A stretch of DNA of 64,000 bases from Ostrinia nubilalis (GCF_963855985.1 NC_087093.1:9307501-9371500), one strand, 5' to 3'; positions 38,670 through 51,794 are shown, counted from the stretch's first letter. Program-made: numbers and translations. The notes: generated by a model not told the origin, from the sequence alone.

Positions 38670-41600
38670 GAAGTTGACATAACCTTAATTTCCTTATTTT
38701 ATGACATTGGTGCATATCAAATAAATAGGTACCTTTTATTTTCGGTGTTTCATACTAACAAAGTTTTGTAGCGGCAGATTGCCAAAGAACCTACTACTAC
38801 TGGCAGAACTAGAATAATATTAGTGTGATAAATAAGGCCTAAATTTCATAAACCTAACCAACTTAGTAGTAATAAGTTTTCTTTGTGCTTTGAAGAGGAC
38901 GCCTAGGAACGGTATTTTTATTTCAAAGTGTTCACTTTAGTAAATTGTTGTCAATTGGTAGTTTAGCTCGAGAAAGGTTTCTTCATATTTAAAATATGCA
39001 TAGCTTTCTATCAGCAGTAATTTCAGTTAAATGTTTAGATAAACTTCTAGATTACGTGATTTCATAAAGTTGGAATAACTTGGAACGATTAAGATGCATG
39101 AGCGCGGCTCGTATACCAGAGAGCGGTTATGTTAAGCGGAGTATTATTAGTATTAAACATGGGCACGACAGGCAATAACTTTGAATGTCTAGACGCGAGC
39201 CAGACAAATGAGTTTCTTATCGCTAACATTTACATAAGCATGCCATACATTTGATGAATGCTTGACATCGGATGAAGTTTACTGCCCTCATCAAATTCAA
39301 ATGTGTTTTCAGAGATGAAATACTGCCATTCACATCGAGCTTTATTGAGATTGAACATGAGAAATTTGCGCTCACTCATGTAAATATATCTCTGAAAAGT
39401 TTCTCAAATAACTGCTCTCATAAACATGGCTGGTTTGGGTGCCAAAATTAGATCAAACAGATTCTTTTATTGCCTTTGGAAATATGTATTACATTTTCAG
39501 AAGCGAGACAAAATAGCATAGGTCGTGTCTCAGGTTTTTACGACTCTGAATTATTGAGGCGCCACAGCTCCGCAGGCAAGCTTAATATTTTATTACAGAA
39601 AGATGACCCGGCTTATCTTTTTGGATTCATTAAAAGAATAATTAATTATTAGTTACAAATTCTCTTAGCTGTAGCGTAAGTGTCGGACAGGAGCAGGTTA
39701 TTTCGGCTCCCTTTAGTTATTCACCATTGAACATTCTTAGTGGTAAAACATTAAATAAACACACGAACTCTAGTGGTCATAAAATTAGCCCGACGTAATC
39801 TTAATTGGTAAGAACTGAAATGCGCTGGAAAAGAGTATTATTTTCTGGTCCTTCGAACGTGAATTATAAAACCTAATAGAAAATGTTTGTAAAATTCATA
39901 ACACCACCAAAGCATTTTACACAGAAAATATAAACATTTTTGGTTCCTAGGAATCTAAGTGATCCTATCTACCCAGGTAGAATTAAGTTAGGTACTTAAA
40001 TTTTAACTGAAGGTCCAAAAATGTTCTTAATGAGACGTATTTAACTACAATGCTATTGTATTTAGTATGAATAGATAATCAGGAAATAAAGTTGCATGGA
40101 ATTAATTACAGCCGTAGAGCAAGACGATTCTTATTTCATTTAGTATGCATACAAAATAGAGTTTATCTTACATGCTGGATTCCCCAACGGCCTGCATCCA
40201 TATCGGGGCAGATAGAAGTATATTACTTATAGCTGTGTTCGTTCGATTCGACCCATTTCGCGAGATTCATTTATAATTTACTGACCAATGTCTCTTCCGC
40301 TCGAGGTGCAGGCCAGGGTGCTATCGGCTGCTGTTCCATTAGATACTATAGGACGCAGGATAGTTTAATTTTAGCCTTTCTAAGTTTAAGTCTGCAGAAT
40401 AAGGGGTTAATGAAGATGTTTTTTTACATACTCGGAGAAGTGGATGTAACCTACGTAGAGTTATTTTCAATCTCATCCTAATGAGATGAGGATGTGAGTT
40501 AAGAACACTTTAACATCGCTGCATCTCTCATCTTTAATCGCACGCTTTCTCCGCTTTACTGAGTGCCACTTATCTTTGATGGCAATAACCATAGATTCTC
40601 TCCTTGCTCAAGCCATAGCAGCATCGCTCATCTTTGGTGGAATCATGCCCTTAGATTGGACCTCTATGGGTTTATTGTTTCACCCAGCGATGAATTACAA
40701 CCTCGACTATTACTATTTGCATAAGCGCACTAGTCCCGCCGACGAATTGAAATTAGGTATGAATAACCCGGTAGGTAGTGATTCAATGTGAGAACAAAAG
40801 GAGTATTCCCTTTTCTCCTAAGGAATATACCCTTTCTATAATACTCAATTTCAAAACATTAATATTGTGAAGACAATCATCATCATACGATATTATGTCA
40901 GTCTTATAGAGCTCGTAAACATGATATTTTAGTACAAGTAAGTGAATGACGTTCTTGATTGTTATCGTTAGAAAAAGTAGGTACTTATTACTTTATAAGA
41001 TGTTCCAGTGTTTACTCATACCTATTACTATCAAGGCGCTACATCAAAGTGGCCTTTCGCAACTTAGTTGGCTAACATGGTATTCGCACCTAGGCCCTTC
41101 GGGTCCAACTCTGAGCAATAGAACTAGTTACAACAATTATTAATTTAGGTACACTAATTACAAACTCGGAGACAGCTGGGAAGTGCAACTTAGTCTGTTA
41201 GTCTTGCCGTTTTGCCGCAAACGGTGACCGTACACTGAATTAAGTCTGTGAGAGCGGTAGCTACAAATGTATCAATGTTTTGAATAACCAAGCAGAGACC
41301 GTGTGACCCTAGTTGATGTTCGTTAGGTAAATTAAGTAACTCAATATATGTTTGTTTACTCAATACAATAGAAGGAGAAGATTTTTTTCTATCTCTACAT
41401 TTTTATCTCGATATTGACAACATTTGGTAGATATCCCATTGCACACCCGACGAAACAAACATTGCTAGATACCAAAAAGAGATTAGTTTACATTAAAAAC
41501 AAAGTTTATCGCTACATTACGTATGAAACAAAAAACAATCTGATTTGAAAAAAGAAAAAATGCTGGCCATGAAAATTTGTGTCGAAAAATAAACAAATGC

Positions 41601-42370
41601 AGTGGTGCTTTATAAAAACAAATGCCAATACCAAGAAGTTACTTAAAAAGTTTAGAAGAGCGGACGGAATGCAAACTACCCATTGATAAAACTAGCCTTT
41701 CCCATATCCCTCCAAAGCAATGACAATAAAAAAAGATGTGAAGTAAAAAAAAAACAGGTGGTTACACATCCTCACGATGCCCGGGCGGGCAGTAAACGGC
41801 ATGTTCGTATAAGGGAGACCTTTTTTGCCAGATCAAATCCCGCAAATTCTGTACCTGAATTGTTTAAAGAAGTAGAAATACTATTTGGTATTAATTTAAA
41901 TCTATTTGAATACCTATATTTTGTGTGTTGATGTGGATATTCCTTAATGAATTGGTTTTCAGTCTGGATTTGGACTTTTTAATGCATTTTATGATCTTGT
42001 TATTGAATTTATCTCATAACAAATAATACTAGGTTTCACAAACTTATGTATGTTGAAAGACCGTACACAATCGCCAGCTTAAAAAAATATTGTAGGTACT
42101 TAATGTTGAAACTTTAATGTTGAATAATATGTAACTACGAGTAGATAATTCATTCATAAAGATAACACTGTGATTGTTAGGCGATATGTTCTATACTTTC
42201 TTAAGATTGTAATAAAATAATAAATAAGGTATCTTTCATCTTTACAAAAAAGGTGTGATAGCAATGTAGGTAGGTACACGTACCTGCTACACCATTTATC
42301 TTGTGGACATGTGTATCGAGTCCAAAACATAGGCTCCTACGTGTTAGATCATCTTGCGTATCCAGTGGCG
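38670..42370. other. No gene recognised
   Basis: Short frames around 40576-40791 and 41683-41931 (plus strand) have no recognisable motif. No repeat with definable ends is seen. Confidence 0.45.
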
Positions 42371-42379
42371 TTTTTACAT

Positions 42380-42665
42380 CTACGTGGCCATGCGAGGCAC
42401 ACTTGACCTACATCCCAAGACTTTCCTACACGGATTGTATTTGTTTTTCATGCAAATATCTTGTGTGCTGTAGTTTTTAACAATGCGGTAGCCGTGAATA
42501 GGGAAATTGGTTCCCAATGTGTTCTTATTTCGGAATCTGTTTACATAATCTAGGAAGTATTCAAAGTTTTGAGTAAAGTTAAAACTGTGGCATCTATGGT
42601 AGTAATAAATGCCATCTCGCAACAAAATTGTGTATCCTGATGCACTTTCAACAAATACATGACAC
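42380..42665 (-). CDS. Uncharacterised open segment, possibly a 3' exon or gene fragment
   Basis: A minus-strand frame of about 95 codons opens after TTACATTTACATAG, which could be a splice acceptor, and ends in TAG. It reads FVESASGYTILLRDGIYYYH, then a Cys/Tyr-rich stretch ending DICMKNKYNPC. The start (S-x-x-G-x-x-L-L-x-x-D-G-x-x-Y) recalls the opening of FLYWCH zinc-finger domains. The W-x-C and H-x-H parts are not seen, so that link is weak. Another frame of 103 codons lies just 5' at 43149-42838 with no recognisable motif. Chance frames or a decayed gene remain possible. Confidence 0.25.
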
Positions 42666-43600
42666 CTATGTAAATGTAAAGTTATAACTATCAAAACTAT
42701 GTCAATAATAGTTAGAGAAAATTAACAGGGGCGATAAATTAAATCTATGTAGGTTAGGTACTATGTTTGATCAAAGATAAAAATGAATGAAAACATCAAG
42801 AATTGAGACGTTAAGTAAATTATTCATTGAATCATTACTACGAGCGAATTGATATTATCATGAAAGTATGAAGATTTACGATCAGAATAAGTTGAGACTG
42901 ACACTCTGAAAGGTCTTTTACACTTTCAAGTCTTTTCATTTTCCCATTCCGAGCTGCCTTTGTGTAAAAAGAAACGTCATACTGCGTTTTGTGTTTGTGA
43001 ACATCGCGGAAATGCGGCGGAGGGTCACTTAATAAACCAAGGGCCATCCAAAATTCAGCACTCATTATTTTTCTGCTAAGTGCGGTCACATTTCTTCGGT
43101 CGGTTGAGTGTTGTCCGGAACGTCTTAAGAACGGATATACTCGTATCAATATGTATTTGATCTTTACATGCGAAGGAAAGAAATAATTAGAGATCAGAAA
43201 ATTTGCAAAATGAAGTAAAAGTAGAGCAATTGATTTTACTCTCGATGCTAAACCAACGTATTTTTAACAACGCAAAATCATTCTGTGTAAAGAGTAACTT
43301 ATTTTATGAAAATGCGGATGAAAACAATAAAGTGTTTATAGTTTCAGTACAATCGACTATCGAGGTGTAGGTAAAGCTCCGTACCTCTGAAACGTCTCCG
43401 TTGTATTATCTTCTGATCACGTAGACTGTCCACTAACCATGTCAACTGAATTTGTGCCCAGTCCGTGTTGCAACGAGTCTCTTGCATTTCAAATAATTCG
43501 AATATTTTTAGTTATCTCGTAATACAGCTGGATTTAAGAAAATACTATTTTCGATTAAGTGTCTGTGTTGTGGTCATTTTGAATGTTATTTAATTTTTAG

Positions 43601-43757
43601 AGTAGGTGCACACCGTTGATGTTTAGTCGGGCAGTTGATCAGTATGGGCATGTATGGGAGTGCGCACACTACGCCGATTCGATTTGGCCGATTATTCATA
43701 TAATTTAAAATCGGGCACAACTATCGGCTAACTAAAAATCAACGGTGTGCGCCTACT
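43601..43757. mobile_element. 157-bp MITE (AGTAGGTGCACACCG ends)
   Basis: It begins AGTAGGTGCACACCGTTGAT and ends ATCAACGGTGTGCGCCTACT, an inverted repeat of about 26 bp with few mismatches. TAG-like bases flank both ends. It has no coding capacity. Confidence 0.8.
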
Positions 43758-43769
43758 ATTAGGCATTGA

Positions 43770-45510
43770 AACTTAAATCTCATTCTCCTATATTACAACG
43801 ATGCAGGTAATGCAATGAACTATTGTTTTCTGTTTTAATTACAATATCTATAAAGCATAGTTTTAAAAATAATGTACCTATGTAATGTAACTGAAACACA
43901 ACTGAATATTTCCACTTTAAAAAGCGAAAGTGTTTTTTATTGTATTAACGAAATTTTTCTTCTCGTAGCAAAAGCCACCTAAGTCAAAAATCCGTCGTGA
44001 AAGCTCGTTCATTAAAATTCTTTCGTCACGCAATCAACCTGAATGGCTGAGTCGATTCCAAATTATGTTATCGGTAACTTTTATTGTAATAGTAATTTAC
44101 GGATCACAAATTTTATGAAGCTATTTTATTGTTCAAGTTATCTGATTGTTCAAAGTTAGGTTATTAAAAGGACATTGATCGAACTCTTCGTAAGTACTAA
44201 CAATTTAGTACTTGGATTTGGAATTAGGTAATAAGCACAGCTTTACTTTTCTTTGAATTAAGTTGGTGATTTTCTTTTCATAGTGTCTTACAGAATGCGA
44301 ATATGTTTTCATCTGCTTTAGATCTCACGCGAAAAGTTCGAATCGTTATTTAATATTTTTGTACATTGGAAAAGTGAACGTATAAATAAATAAAATACAA
44401 ATAAACCAACATTGAGAAAAAATAATTAAAGATTTTATTAGAGTCTTATCGCATTTAAGACCATAAACAATAATATTACTTACCCCAATATAAAGTGGGT
44501 CTGGGTGGCAGGTACCGACTCGTAACGTAAATAAGTAGCATAAAGTGATGAGCGGACAGTAAAACTAATCTGTTTGTTTGTCGCTACGAGGATATTCCTG
44601 TATCGTACCCAACCCAATCAGTAACTCGGAAAACTTTCCCCGGAATTCCGTTTCTTGTTTATCCCTACTTGTTTAGTTCGCCGACGCAAATGTGTTATTA
44701 TTATTGCTAGTTTGAAGCGTAATAATGTTTGGTAACCCTTAATTAATATTATAGGATCAAAGCGTATAAACTTTGATCATAAAAATAGATTTCTATTCAA
44801 ACCATATCATTCACGACAGACTGCCTCATTCGTTCGTGCCTCACCACCATTCGCGTATCAGGACATTGTGTACCCACAAGTTAATGCCTTCGCATAATAA
44901 TTCGAATTACCTCCGATATTCGTAACGAATTTTCCCCTTTTGTTATTTTAGTGACGCAATTACTAGCAATTAGTATGCGAAGGTCACCACCCATTATGCT
45001 GCATTCGTAATGAAAAATGAACGTTTCAAAGAATATTCGCTGAATTTCGTTCTGGCATTTCTTTAAAATATTCCTCGTTTGCTACAGTCGCTCATTGTCG
45101 GGGATCGTGACTCGCCGGCGACAATCTTTCTCCATTTGTTCGGGACTTTTACGAAAGCTCGTGGGTACCTACGTATAACGATATTTGTTCGTTTCATAAT
45201 TCATAGCGACTATTTCATCTGCGTGTTTTTCGTTGTGGTGTCCTCGCATTAATCTTGATAATGAGCGTGTGTAGCGAGGGATGAGGCGGATGTTGCAATA
45301 AATTGACAAATTTAGCTTAACAGACCATTATTTCAATTTAGTTGATAGTGACAAAGTACAACAACATCATAAATAAAAAGCTAATGCGATGAGGAGTACA
45401 AAACTATGAGTCATTTTAGTAAGTTCTTCAGTATTGTGGAAAATAAGTTTTTAAGGGATCTATCAATTGATCCAACCCTTTCAGGTTTTTTCAGCGTTGT
45501 TTTTTCTCCA
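43770..45510. other. No gene recognised
   Basis: AT-rich sequence without coding character, RNA gene or defined repeat. Confidence 0.5.
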
Positions 45511-45522
45511 ACTTGAAGGGTA

Positions 45523-45764
45523 CAGGGGCAAAACAAGGAATGTCCCTAAAATTCAAAAGTATATTTTTGATGGCAATATTTTCGATTTCCCGCGTATTTT
45601 TATTTGAAATTATACAAAAAGCGTAAAAACAAGTAATAGTTAGTCATATGTATTCATATTAGTCGTTTATAATTTTAAGTGACACATAAGAATATTTTAA
45701 ACTTTAAATTTAAATGTTCATTACGTAACTTTTTGTTTTTGTGACATTTCTTGTTTTGCCCCTG
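45523..45764. mobile_element. 242-bp Tc1/mariner-like MITE (CAGGGGCAAAACA ends)
   Basis: It begins CAGGGGCAAAACAAGGAATG and ends CATTTCTTGTTTTGCCCCTG. TA flanks both ends (45521-45522 and 45765-45766). The inverted repeat is about 25 bp, and the interior is AT-rich and non-coding. Confidence 0.85.
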
Positions 45765-45769
45765 TACAA

Positions 45770-48700
45770 CGTAAAGGTTCTTGAACTTTTAGTGCGAAGA
45801 GTTGCTAGTTAAGGTGTAATAATTTTTGATGAAGGTTTTTATCTTAAAATCTTTGGAGCATTATTTTTATTTATGAAATTAACACATTTCCCGGCGTGTA
45901 TGATTTACTTCAATCCTATTGTGTGTAATTTAAGGGGAGGTATTAAACATTATAATTATGAGCCATTACTATAACCACAGAGCTCGAAGAAACGCGTAAC
46001 TTTATGTAAATGGGAAATTGTTACGCCATGTTAAAATAACTCGCCTAAACCTGGCTTTTGACAATATACTCGTACTAATATAGGCTGCCTGCGTAAATAT
46101 AGACTAAGCCAATGTCCAAAAATAGTAAACCATTTAAGTGAATATGAATATTTATATCGACTCCTCTTATTTTGCTTTCCATAAGTGTCACGGATTTAGA
46201 TGTGAAATAACTAGCAGTAGGTATCTCAAGGCAACTTGAATATTTATATGCGAACAAATTACGGCTTAAAGGGAAATTCTCTTTTTGTGTAAAACAAGCG
46301 TGCGTATTCTACGAAATTGTTTTCCGAGTACTACATGCAGACAATATAAAATTTCCCGAATAATAAAACAGTATTACAATATGTAACTCAAATTCCATTT
46401 CAATTACCATAACTGCATATTCTTTCCCATTAGCCAAGTACCTATTTGACTTTCAAATTCAAACAATTTTGGATCCATCCACATGTAGCATACAAACCCA
46501 CATCAATATAATCTGCGCTACATTGTCGTGCCTCCTGAAGTTTGACAAAGTTTCTCTAGTGATGTGTTGGCTTATGATTATAGGAAAACGTAGCTTTGTG
46601 AATCACTTTGAAAAGTTTTAAGAATTTTTATGTTTTCCGTCACATTTCTGAATGTATGTAATTGGGCTGTATTTCAAAAATCGTATTATGGAGACCGATG
46701 TTTTCACAAAGTATTAGGTATTGCTTACTAAGTACACTTAACTAAAAATAATGAAAAAGAAAATTCAGAAAAATATCCAATTAAGAGTGATTTGGTAACT
46801 CTTTATTTTTTTTATTTATACAGTATAGGCAAAAAATTATAAAGAGTTAAAAACCATGTGCTGGTGTATCCTGTATGAGAGTACGGAATCCTCCTTGTTC
46901 GGCTCGTACTTGCCCGTTTTTGTTTATTTCTTGGACGAAACTTCGCTTTTAACTTTTTCATTTATGAGATAGGTAAGTTTTCCCTGGAAATGATTATCGT
47001 TACACATTTTATGGCGGAGCGTGTTTCTGTCCGTTAGTTAAGTTCTAAATTATTTTCGCGTGTGCCCGATAGTTTTCGTTTTGGGCAGAGTAATAATAAA
47101 TAATAATAAATAAATAAATCTTTGGACAAGTTCCGTTGCGTGTTTCCAGAATCAATCGCCTCTCTTATGTTCGATGGATTTCACTCCGGGTAATGTCGGG
47201 TACGTATGTAGGTACGGGTCCGCCCTAATTTCGGGACTGGCTTGAGCATATTACATAGACTGTTCTATGAATATGGATTTCTGGGAGACAGTGTCTCATC
47301 AAGTTGTTACCATAATTACATTCTGATCTTAGTTAGGGTATATTTCCTTAGCCATTTTTTGCAGAAATCTCTGCCATTGTTGTCAAAAGACAGACATAAT
47401 TAATTTACCAGCTAAACGACTGTACTCTGAAAAAAGTGTAGAATTTATGACTTGTTTGTGCAAGAATCCGACATGGAAAACTTGTTTTCATTAAGCAGTC
47501 TACAGGACTTTGATTAATGACGTGGAATGCGTACCTATTGCGTGTATCTAAATTACCTACCGCTTATAATTATTATAGTTGGGAAATATAGATGTTGTTC
47601 TGATTCTAGCTGACAAATGAAATAGTCTAGGTACTTAGTGTTTATAAGTTCGGGTGAATAAACCTTAATTATGTAGATTTTTGTGGCTAGTTTTTTATTG
47701 TATTTGTTATTAATTATGCTTTTTGTATTAAGTCATATAAAAGGCTTTTTAAGCAAGCCTATATCGTATTTTAGATTCATTTGCTCCCACTTCTTGACAT
47801 ATATAAGTTTTCCATTATACAAAATACTGTTATTATTCAAGTTACAAGACCGTACCTATAAACGAATTTTATAACAGCACTCGCCTTAAAATATTTTGGT
47901 CCAACGTTTAATCCCTTTATAATGTGTCCTATCTCCGTGCTCGTTATAATAGGGCCATAAACTCCGTGTGAAAAGTGAATTTAACCGTTCCACACATTTT
48001 TAATAAGGCAGGTCATAAATGACTTATTAAAGGGGCGCGGACGACACGTAGGTAGACGGTTCAATTTCGCCATGCTATGGCTTGGAACAGGTTAATTTGT
48101 GAATAATTTTCTTATTTCAATTCAATGCTGGATTATTTTACGCCAGAATATTTTTTGGACTCTATTTGATACATGAAATGGTGAGAAGTGAAGACTCTCA
48201 ATCAACTCTTAAGGCCGGGTAGCAGAGAAAATGGCGAAAATGAGGTTTTCATTTTTCATTTTTGAGGTACTAAACAGTAAAATTAAAGGCTAAGATTTTT
48301 ATTGGGCATAGTTGAGGATATTTTCTAGGGCTATTAACGGATAGAAACACGATTTGATGAAGTTGACTCGATAGAATATATTCCCAAAGTTACCTCTATT
48401 CGTTTTCTATTTATGGTTTTATTTTTAAAATAAGCGATTTGAGGTTCTAAATCTTTTACTAAACTAAAGTTCAGAAATAACTTGAGGGCTTTTAACGGAT
48501 GAAATTTTTATATTGCGTCTTATTTAGTTACAATGTTAAAAAATGTGGAAAAAATCGTCCATGACGGCTTGGACAATCTCAATCAGTCGCGCGGTGGCGC
48601 TTACGGAGGACGGACGCGTGTCAGTTTTTTGGCCGTGACAGTTCGCGATTTGTCAATATTTTTGACAATAATGACTTTGATGAGTCACAGTATAATAATA

Positions 48701-48930
48701 TCAGTGTTACTGGAGAAAGCTTAAATTTTTGATAATTAAGAATTATCAATTTTGTCTACCTATTGAAATTTAAATCGTTCGCATCCTTTTAAACGAAAAG
48801 ACTCTACTCATGATACATAGTACATTCCTCAAATATGAGACAAAACCAATGAGTTAAAATTACACTTTAATAGTACCTACATACAATCGTCTTACACTCT
48901 TTAGAAGAGCACACTGACACAAATAAATAA
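45770..48930. other. No gene recognised
   Basis: A stretch at 48215-48530 (AAGGCCGGGTAGCAGAG, ATGGCGAAAATGAGG) has the style of dispersed repeats, but its ends are not definable here. A (TAATAA)n/(TAAA)n low-complexity run is at about 47085-47120. Confidence 0.45.
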
Positions 48931-48936
48931 TAAAAA

Positions 48937-49925
48937 ATACTGTCTAAGGTCTGTAGCTAAAGGTCTAAGCTGTAAGATAGAAGAATCTTCTAGCCAAAAA
49001 GATGGCAGATGCAGCAGATGACAACGGATTTAAAACTGGAGTTCATATGACTCCTTGTAGACTTGAGTCTCTAGAGCGTCCCTTCCTCCACCATGCGTAA
49101 GAATGTTTCAAAATACTGTCTAAGGTCTGTAGCTAAAGGTCTAAGATGCAAGATAGAAGAATCTTCTAGCTAAAAAGATGGCAGATGCAGCAGATGTCAA
49201 CGGATTTAAAACTGGAGTTCATGTGACTCCTTGTAGACTTGAGTGTCTAGAGCGTCCCTTCCTCCACCATGCGTAAGAATTTTCAAAAAAATACTGTCTA
49301 AGGTCTGTAGCTAAAGGTCTACGCTGCAAGATGGAAGAATCTTCTACCCAAAAAGATGGCAGATGCAGCAGATGTCAACGGATTTAAAACTGGAGTTGAT
49401 GTGACTCCTTGTAGACTTGAGTGTCTAGAGCGTCCCTTCCTCCACCATGCGTAAGAATTTTCACAAAAATACTGTCTAAGGTCTGTAGCTAAAGGTCTAA
49501 GCCGTAAGATAGAAGAATCTTATAGCCAAAAACATGGCAGATGCAGCTGATATCAACGGATTTAAAACTGGAGTTCATGTGTATCCTTGTAGTTTTTAGT
49601 CTCTAGAGCAGTGGTTCTTAACCTTTAAGTCATGAGGGACCTTTTTACCAAATTTCTGTTTTGTCAGGGACCACCTCATAATCGGTCAAAACCAGTTTGA
49701 CTGCAAAAATCAGTTAAAAGTGGTTTTGACCAAGGTGTGCAAGTGCACATCGTGGACCACTTGGAATGCCTCCAGGGACCACCAGTGGTCCGCGGACCAC
49801 CGGTTAAGAACCACTGCTCTAGAGCGTCCCTTCCTCCACCATGCGTAAGAATGTTTCAAAAATACTGTCTAAGGTCTGTACCTAAAGGTCTAAGCTGCAA
49901 GAAAAAATAATCTTCTAGCCAATAA
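48937..49925 (+). repeat. 177-bp tandem repeat, about 4.4 units, interrupted by a hAT MITE
   Basis: Units start ATACTGTCTAAGGTCTGTAG at 48937, 49113, 49291, 49469 and 49862. Each carries GATGGCAGATGCAGCAGATG, AACGGATTTAAAACTGGAGT and CTAGAGCGTCCCTTCCTCCA. Spacing is 176-178 bp. The last full interval is 393 bp, and removing the 208-bp MITE plus its 8-bp duplication leaves 177. The fifth unit is truncated after TCTTCTAGCCAATAA. Confidence 0.95.
49609..49816. mobile_element. hAT MITE (CAGTGGTTCTTAACC ends) inside the tandem array
   Basis: This 208-bp element begins CAGTGGTTCTTAACCTTTAA and ends CCGGTTAAGAACCACTG. A perfect duplication CTCTAGAG flanks it (49601-49608 and 49817-49824). The other units of the array show the unoccupied site TCTCTAGAGCGTCCC. 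The terminal motif and central TA point to a Charlie/Buster-type hAT source. Confidence 0.97.
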
Positions 49926-49976
49926 CTTTAAAACTATAATTTGAACGAATTTTGCTATTAGTGGACAAATTTCTGC

Positions 49977-50090
49977 TCGTTCGTTCGTTCGTTCGTTTAA
50001 GCCAAATGACGTCCACTGCTGGACAAAGGCCTCCTCCAAGGTTTTCCACAATGCACGGTCCTGCGCTGCCCGCATCCATACTCTCGACTC
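49977..50090 (-). mobile_element. RTE-type LINE 3' end (fragment)
   Basis: The minus strand encodes VWMRAAQDRALWKTLEEAFV then QQWTSFG and stop, with an (AACG)n tail seen as TCGTTCGTTCGTTCG on the plus strand. It is the same family as 38300-38660. It abuts the truncated last unit of the 177-bp array. Confidence 0.85.
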
Positions 50091-50399
50091 TCTAAAGCAC
50101 AACATTTATAAAAATTTTGCTGCGGTAATGCACTCCAGGTAAGAGTGTGTGATGCTCATTGCTCATAGTGATTTTCGATACAGAGCCCCGTACATACGTT
50201 ATACATAAATTATGGAAAGAAAACACCCAGACCAATACAAACAAATATGTATGCAATTTTAGTGTGATATTTTTATTTATTAATAAACAAAAAGACTGAA
50301 CAAAAATGATGCGTGTACTGATTAATGTAATTAACCACATACAAAGCTTTGTGAATTGCAACAACTATATTTTATTATCCAAGCTCTAAATAATCGCTA

Positions 50400-50830
50400 C
50401 TACGAGTAACTGATCATAAAATGTTTTTCCAATCGCTCAAGCTCCCGAGGATCTACCGATAGGTCGGGTGACGTAATCTTGAAACTCTTTTAGCCGGCGC
50501 GGAACTTCCGGAAGGTCGGGTGACGCCACGCCTCTTTGAACCGTGTTTACTTTGGCAGTTATATTCTATATTTATTCGATTCTAAAATATATTCCCAAAA
50601 ATTTTGAAAGTTGTTTTAATTTGTATCACTTGGATATGATTTGTATTAGAAAGTGCTGTGAGTGTGACGCTTGAACGGAAGGAAGTCAACCTAACCTAAC
50701 CAACTGCGTATTTCTAAACTGCGTATTTCTATACTGTGTAGCCGCGAGAGCTCTTTGGCGCGCTGTCTTCGGCGAAGTATTGCGCGCGCAGATTTTGACA
50801 GCGCGAAATACCTACTTTAGCAGAAATACC
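50400..50830. other. GC-richer non-coding block
   Basis: It contains near-duplicate phrases ATAGGTCGGGTGACGTAATC and GAAGGTCGGGTGACGCCAC, a CAACCTAACCTAACC run, repeated CTGCGTATTTCTA, and a CG-rich stretch (GCGCGCTGTCTTCGGCG). There is no coding frame. It could be a repeat or a promoter-like region upstream of an unseen exon. Confidence 0.35.
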
Positions 50831-51486
50831 AAGCCTTAAATGAATTGAAGTACGAATGTTAAATGTTGAATATTGCGTTACACAATGTGAAATGAAAAAT
50901 GTTTAAAGGAGCAAAATAAAATCATAACATTCACCGCAAAATGATGTTTCCATATTCATTTCTACTATATTTGATTTGATTTTAATTTCAATAAATTTTT
51001 ATTCATAAGTTGGTTAAAAATAATTGAATTTCTCTTGTGGCTGGTTTTTAGGATGGAGTGTTAAAATTTTACAACGGCGAGATTAAGAAATGTGGTTTGC
51101 GTAGGGGTTGGCGCTTTCCTGTGTTCAGCCACGCTAAATTCCTTCAGACGTGGAAATGACACGTACTGGGAACCGCTTTAATTATACGCCATCGCTTATA
51201 TTCTCACTCAGGATTCGAGGAATTACTGAAGAAAACAACATTATAATACTATTTTACGAGACTAAAGATATAGCGTGCTATGCAAGTTTTTTAGTTCTAT
51301 TTTAGGCATAGGTACATAACTATGTACAGTCGACAGTTTGTCATCAAACTATAGGTAAATAAGTAGGTACTTAACTGTCTTATTGCAAAAAAAAACATTC
51401 AGCCATTTACCAAAAACCGCAAAATATAGGTACGTTACAGTTTAGCTTAATGAGTTGTCGCCCGTACTTACTGATACTATAAGATA

Positions 51487-51656
51487 CTAGCTTTTGCCCG
51501 CGGCTTCACCCGCACAAATTATAGCCTATATGTTATAATCAATAATACTGCAAAGTTTCATCAAAATCCGTTCAGTAGTTTTTGCGTGAAAGAGTAACAA
51601 ACATCCAGACATCCACACAAACTTTCGCATTTATAATATTATAGTAGGAAGTAGGA
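51487..51656 (-). mobile_element. Short Helitron-like element
   Basis: On the minus strand it runs from A|TCCTACTTCCTACTATAA to GCCGCGGGCAAAAG then CTAG|T. The interior includes GCGAAAGTTTGTGTGGATGT and AACTACTGAACGGATTTTGA. Ends and flanking A/T fit Helitron insertion. It is related to 31360-31800. Confidence 0.7.
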
Positions 51657-51794
51657 TAATAAGAATATGTATGTATCGCAGTACCTACTGTCCATGTAGG
51701 TATCTAAAATTGATAGATGGATGCCGATTGTGTAGCTGTTTAGTCATCTCTAAATATGTATTCAAAGATATTAATCATAATCATAATAATCATA

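Noticed and set aside
40576..40791. Plus-strand frame of 71 codons
   Set aside because: No motif, splice context or compositional support.
50690..50705. Telomere-like CCTAACCTAACC
   Set aside because: Only two to three units, with no extended array, so it is not an interstitial telomere tract.
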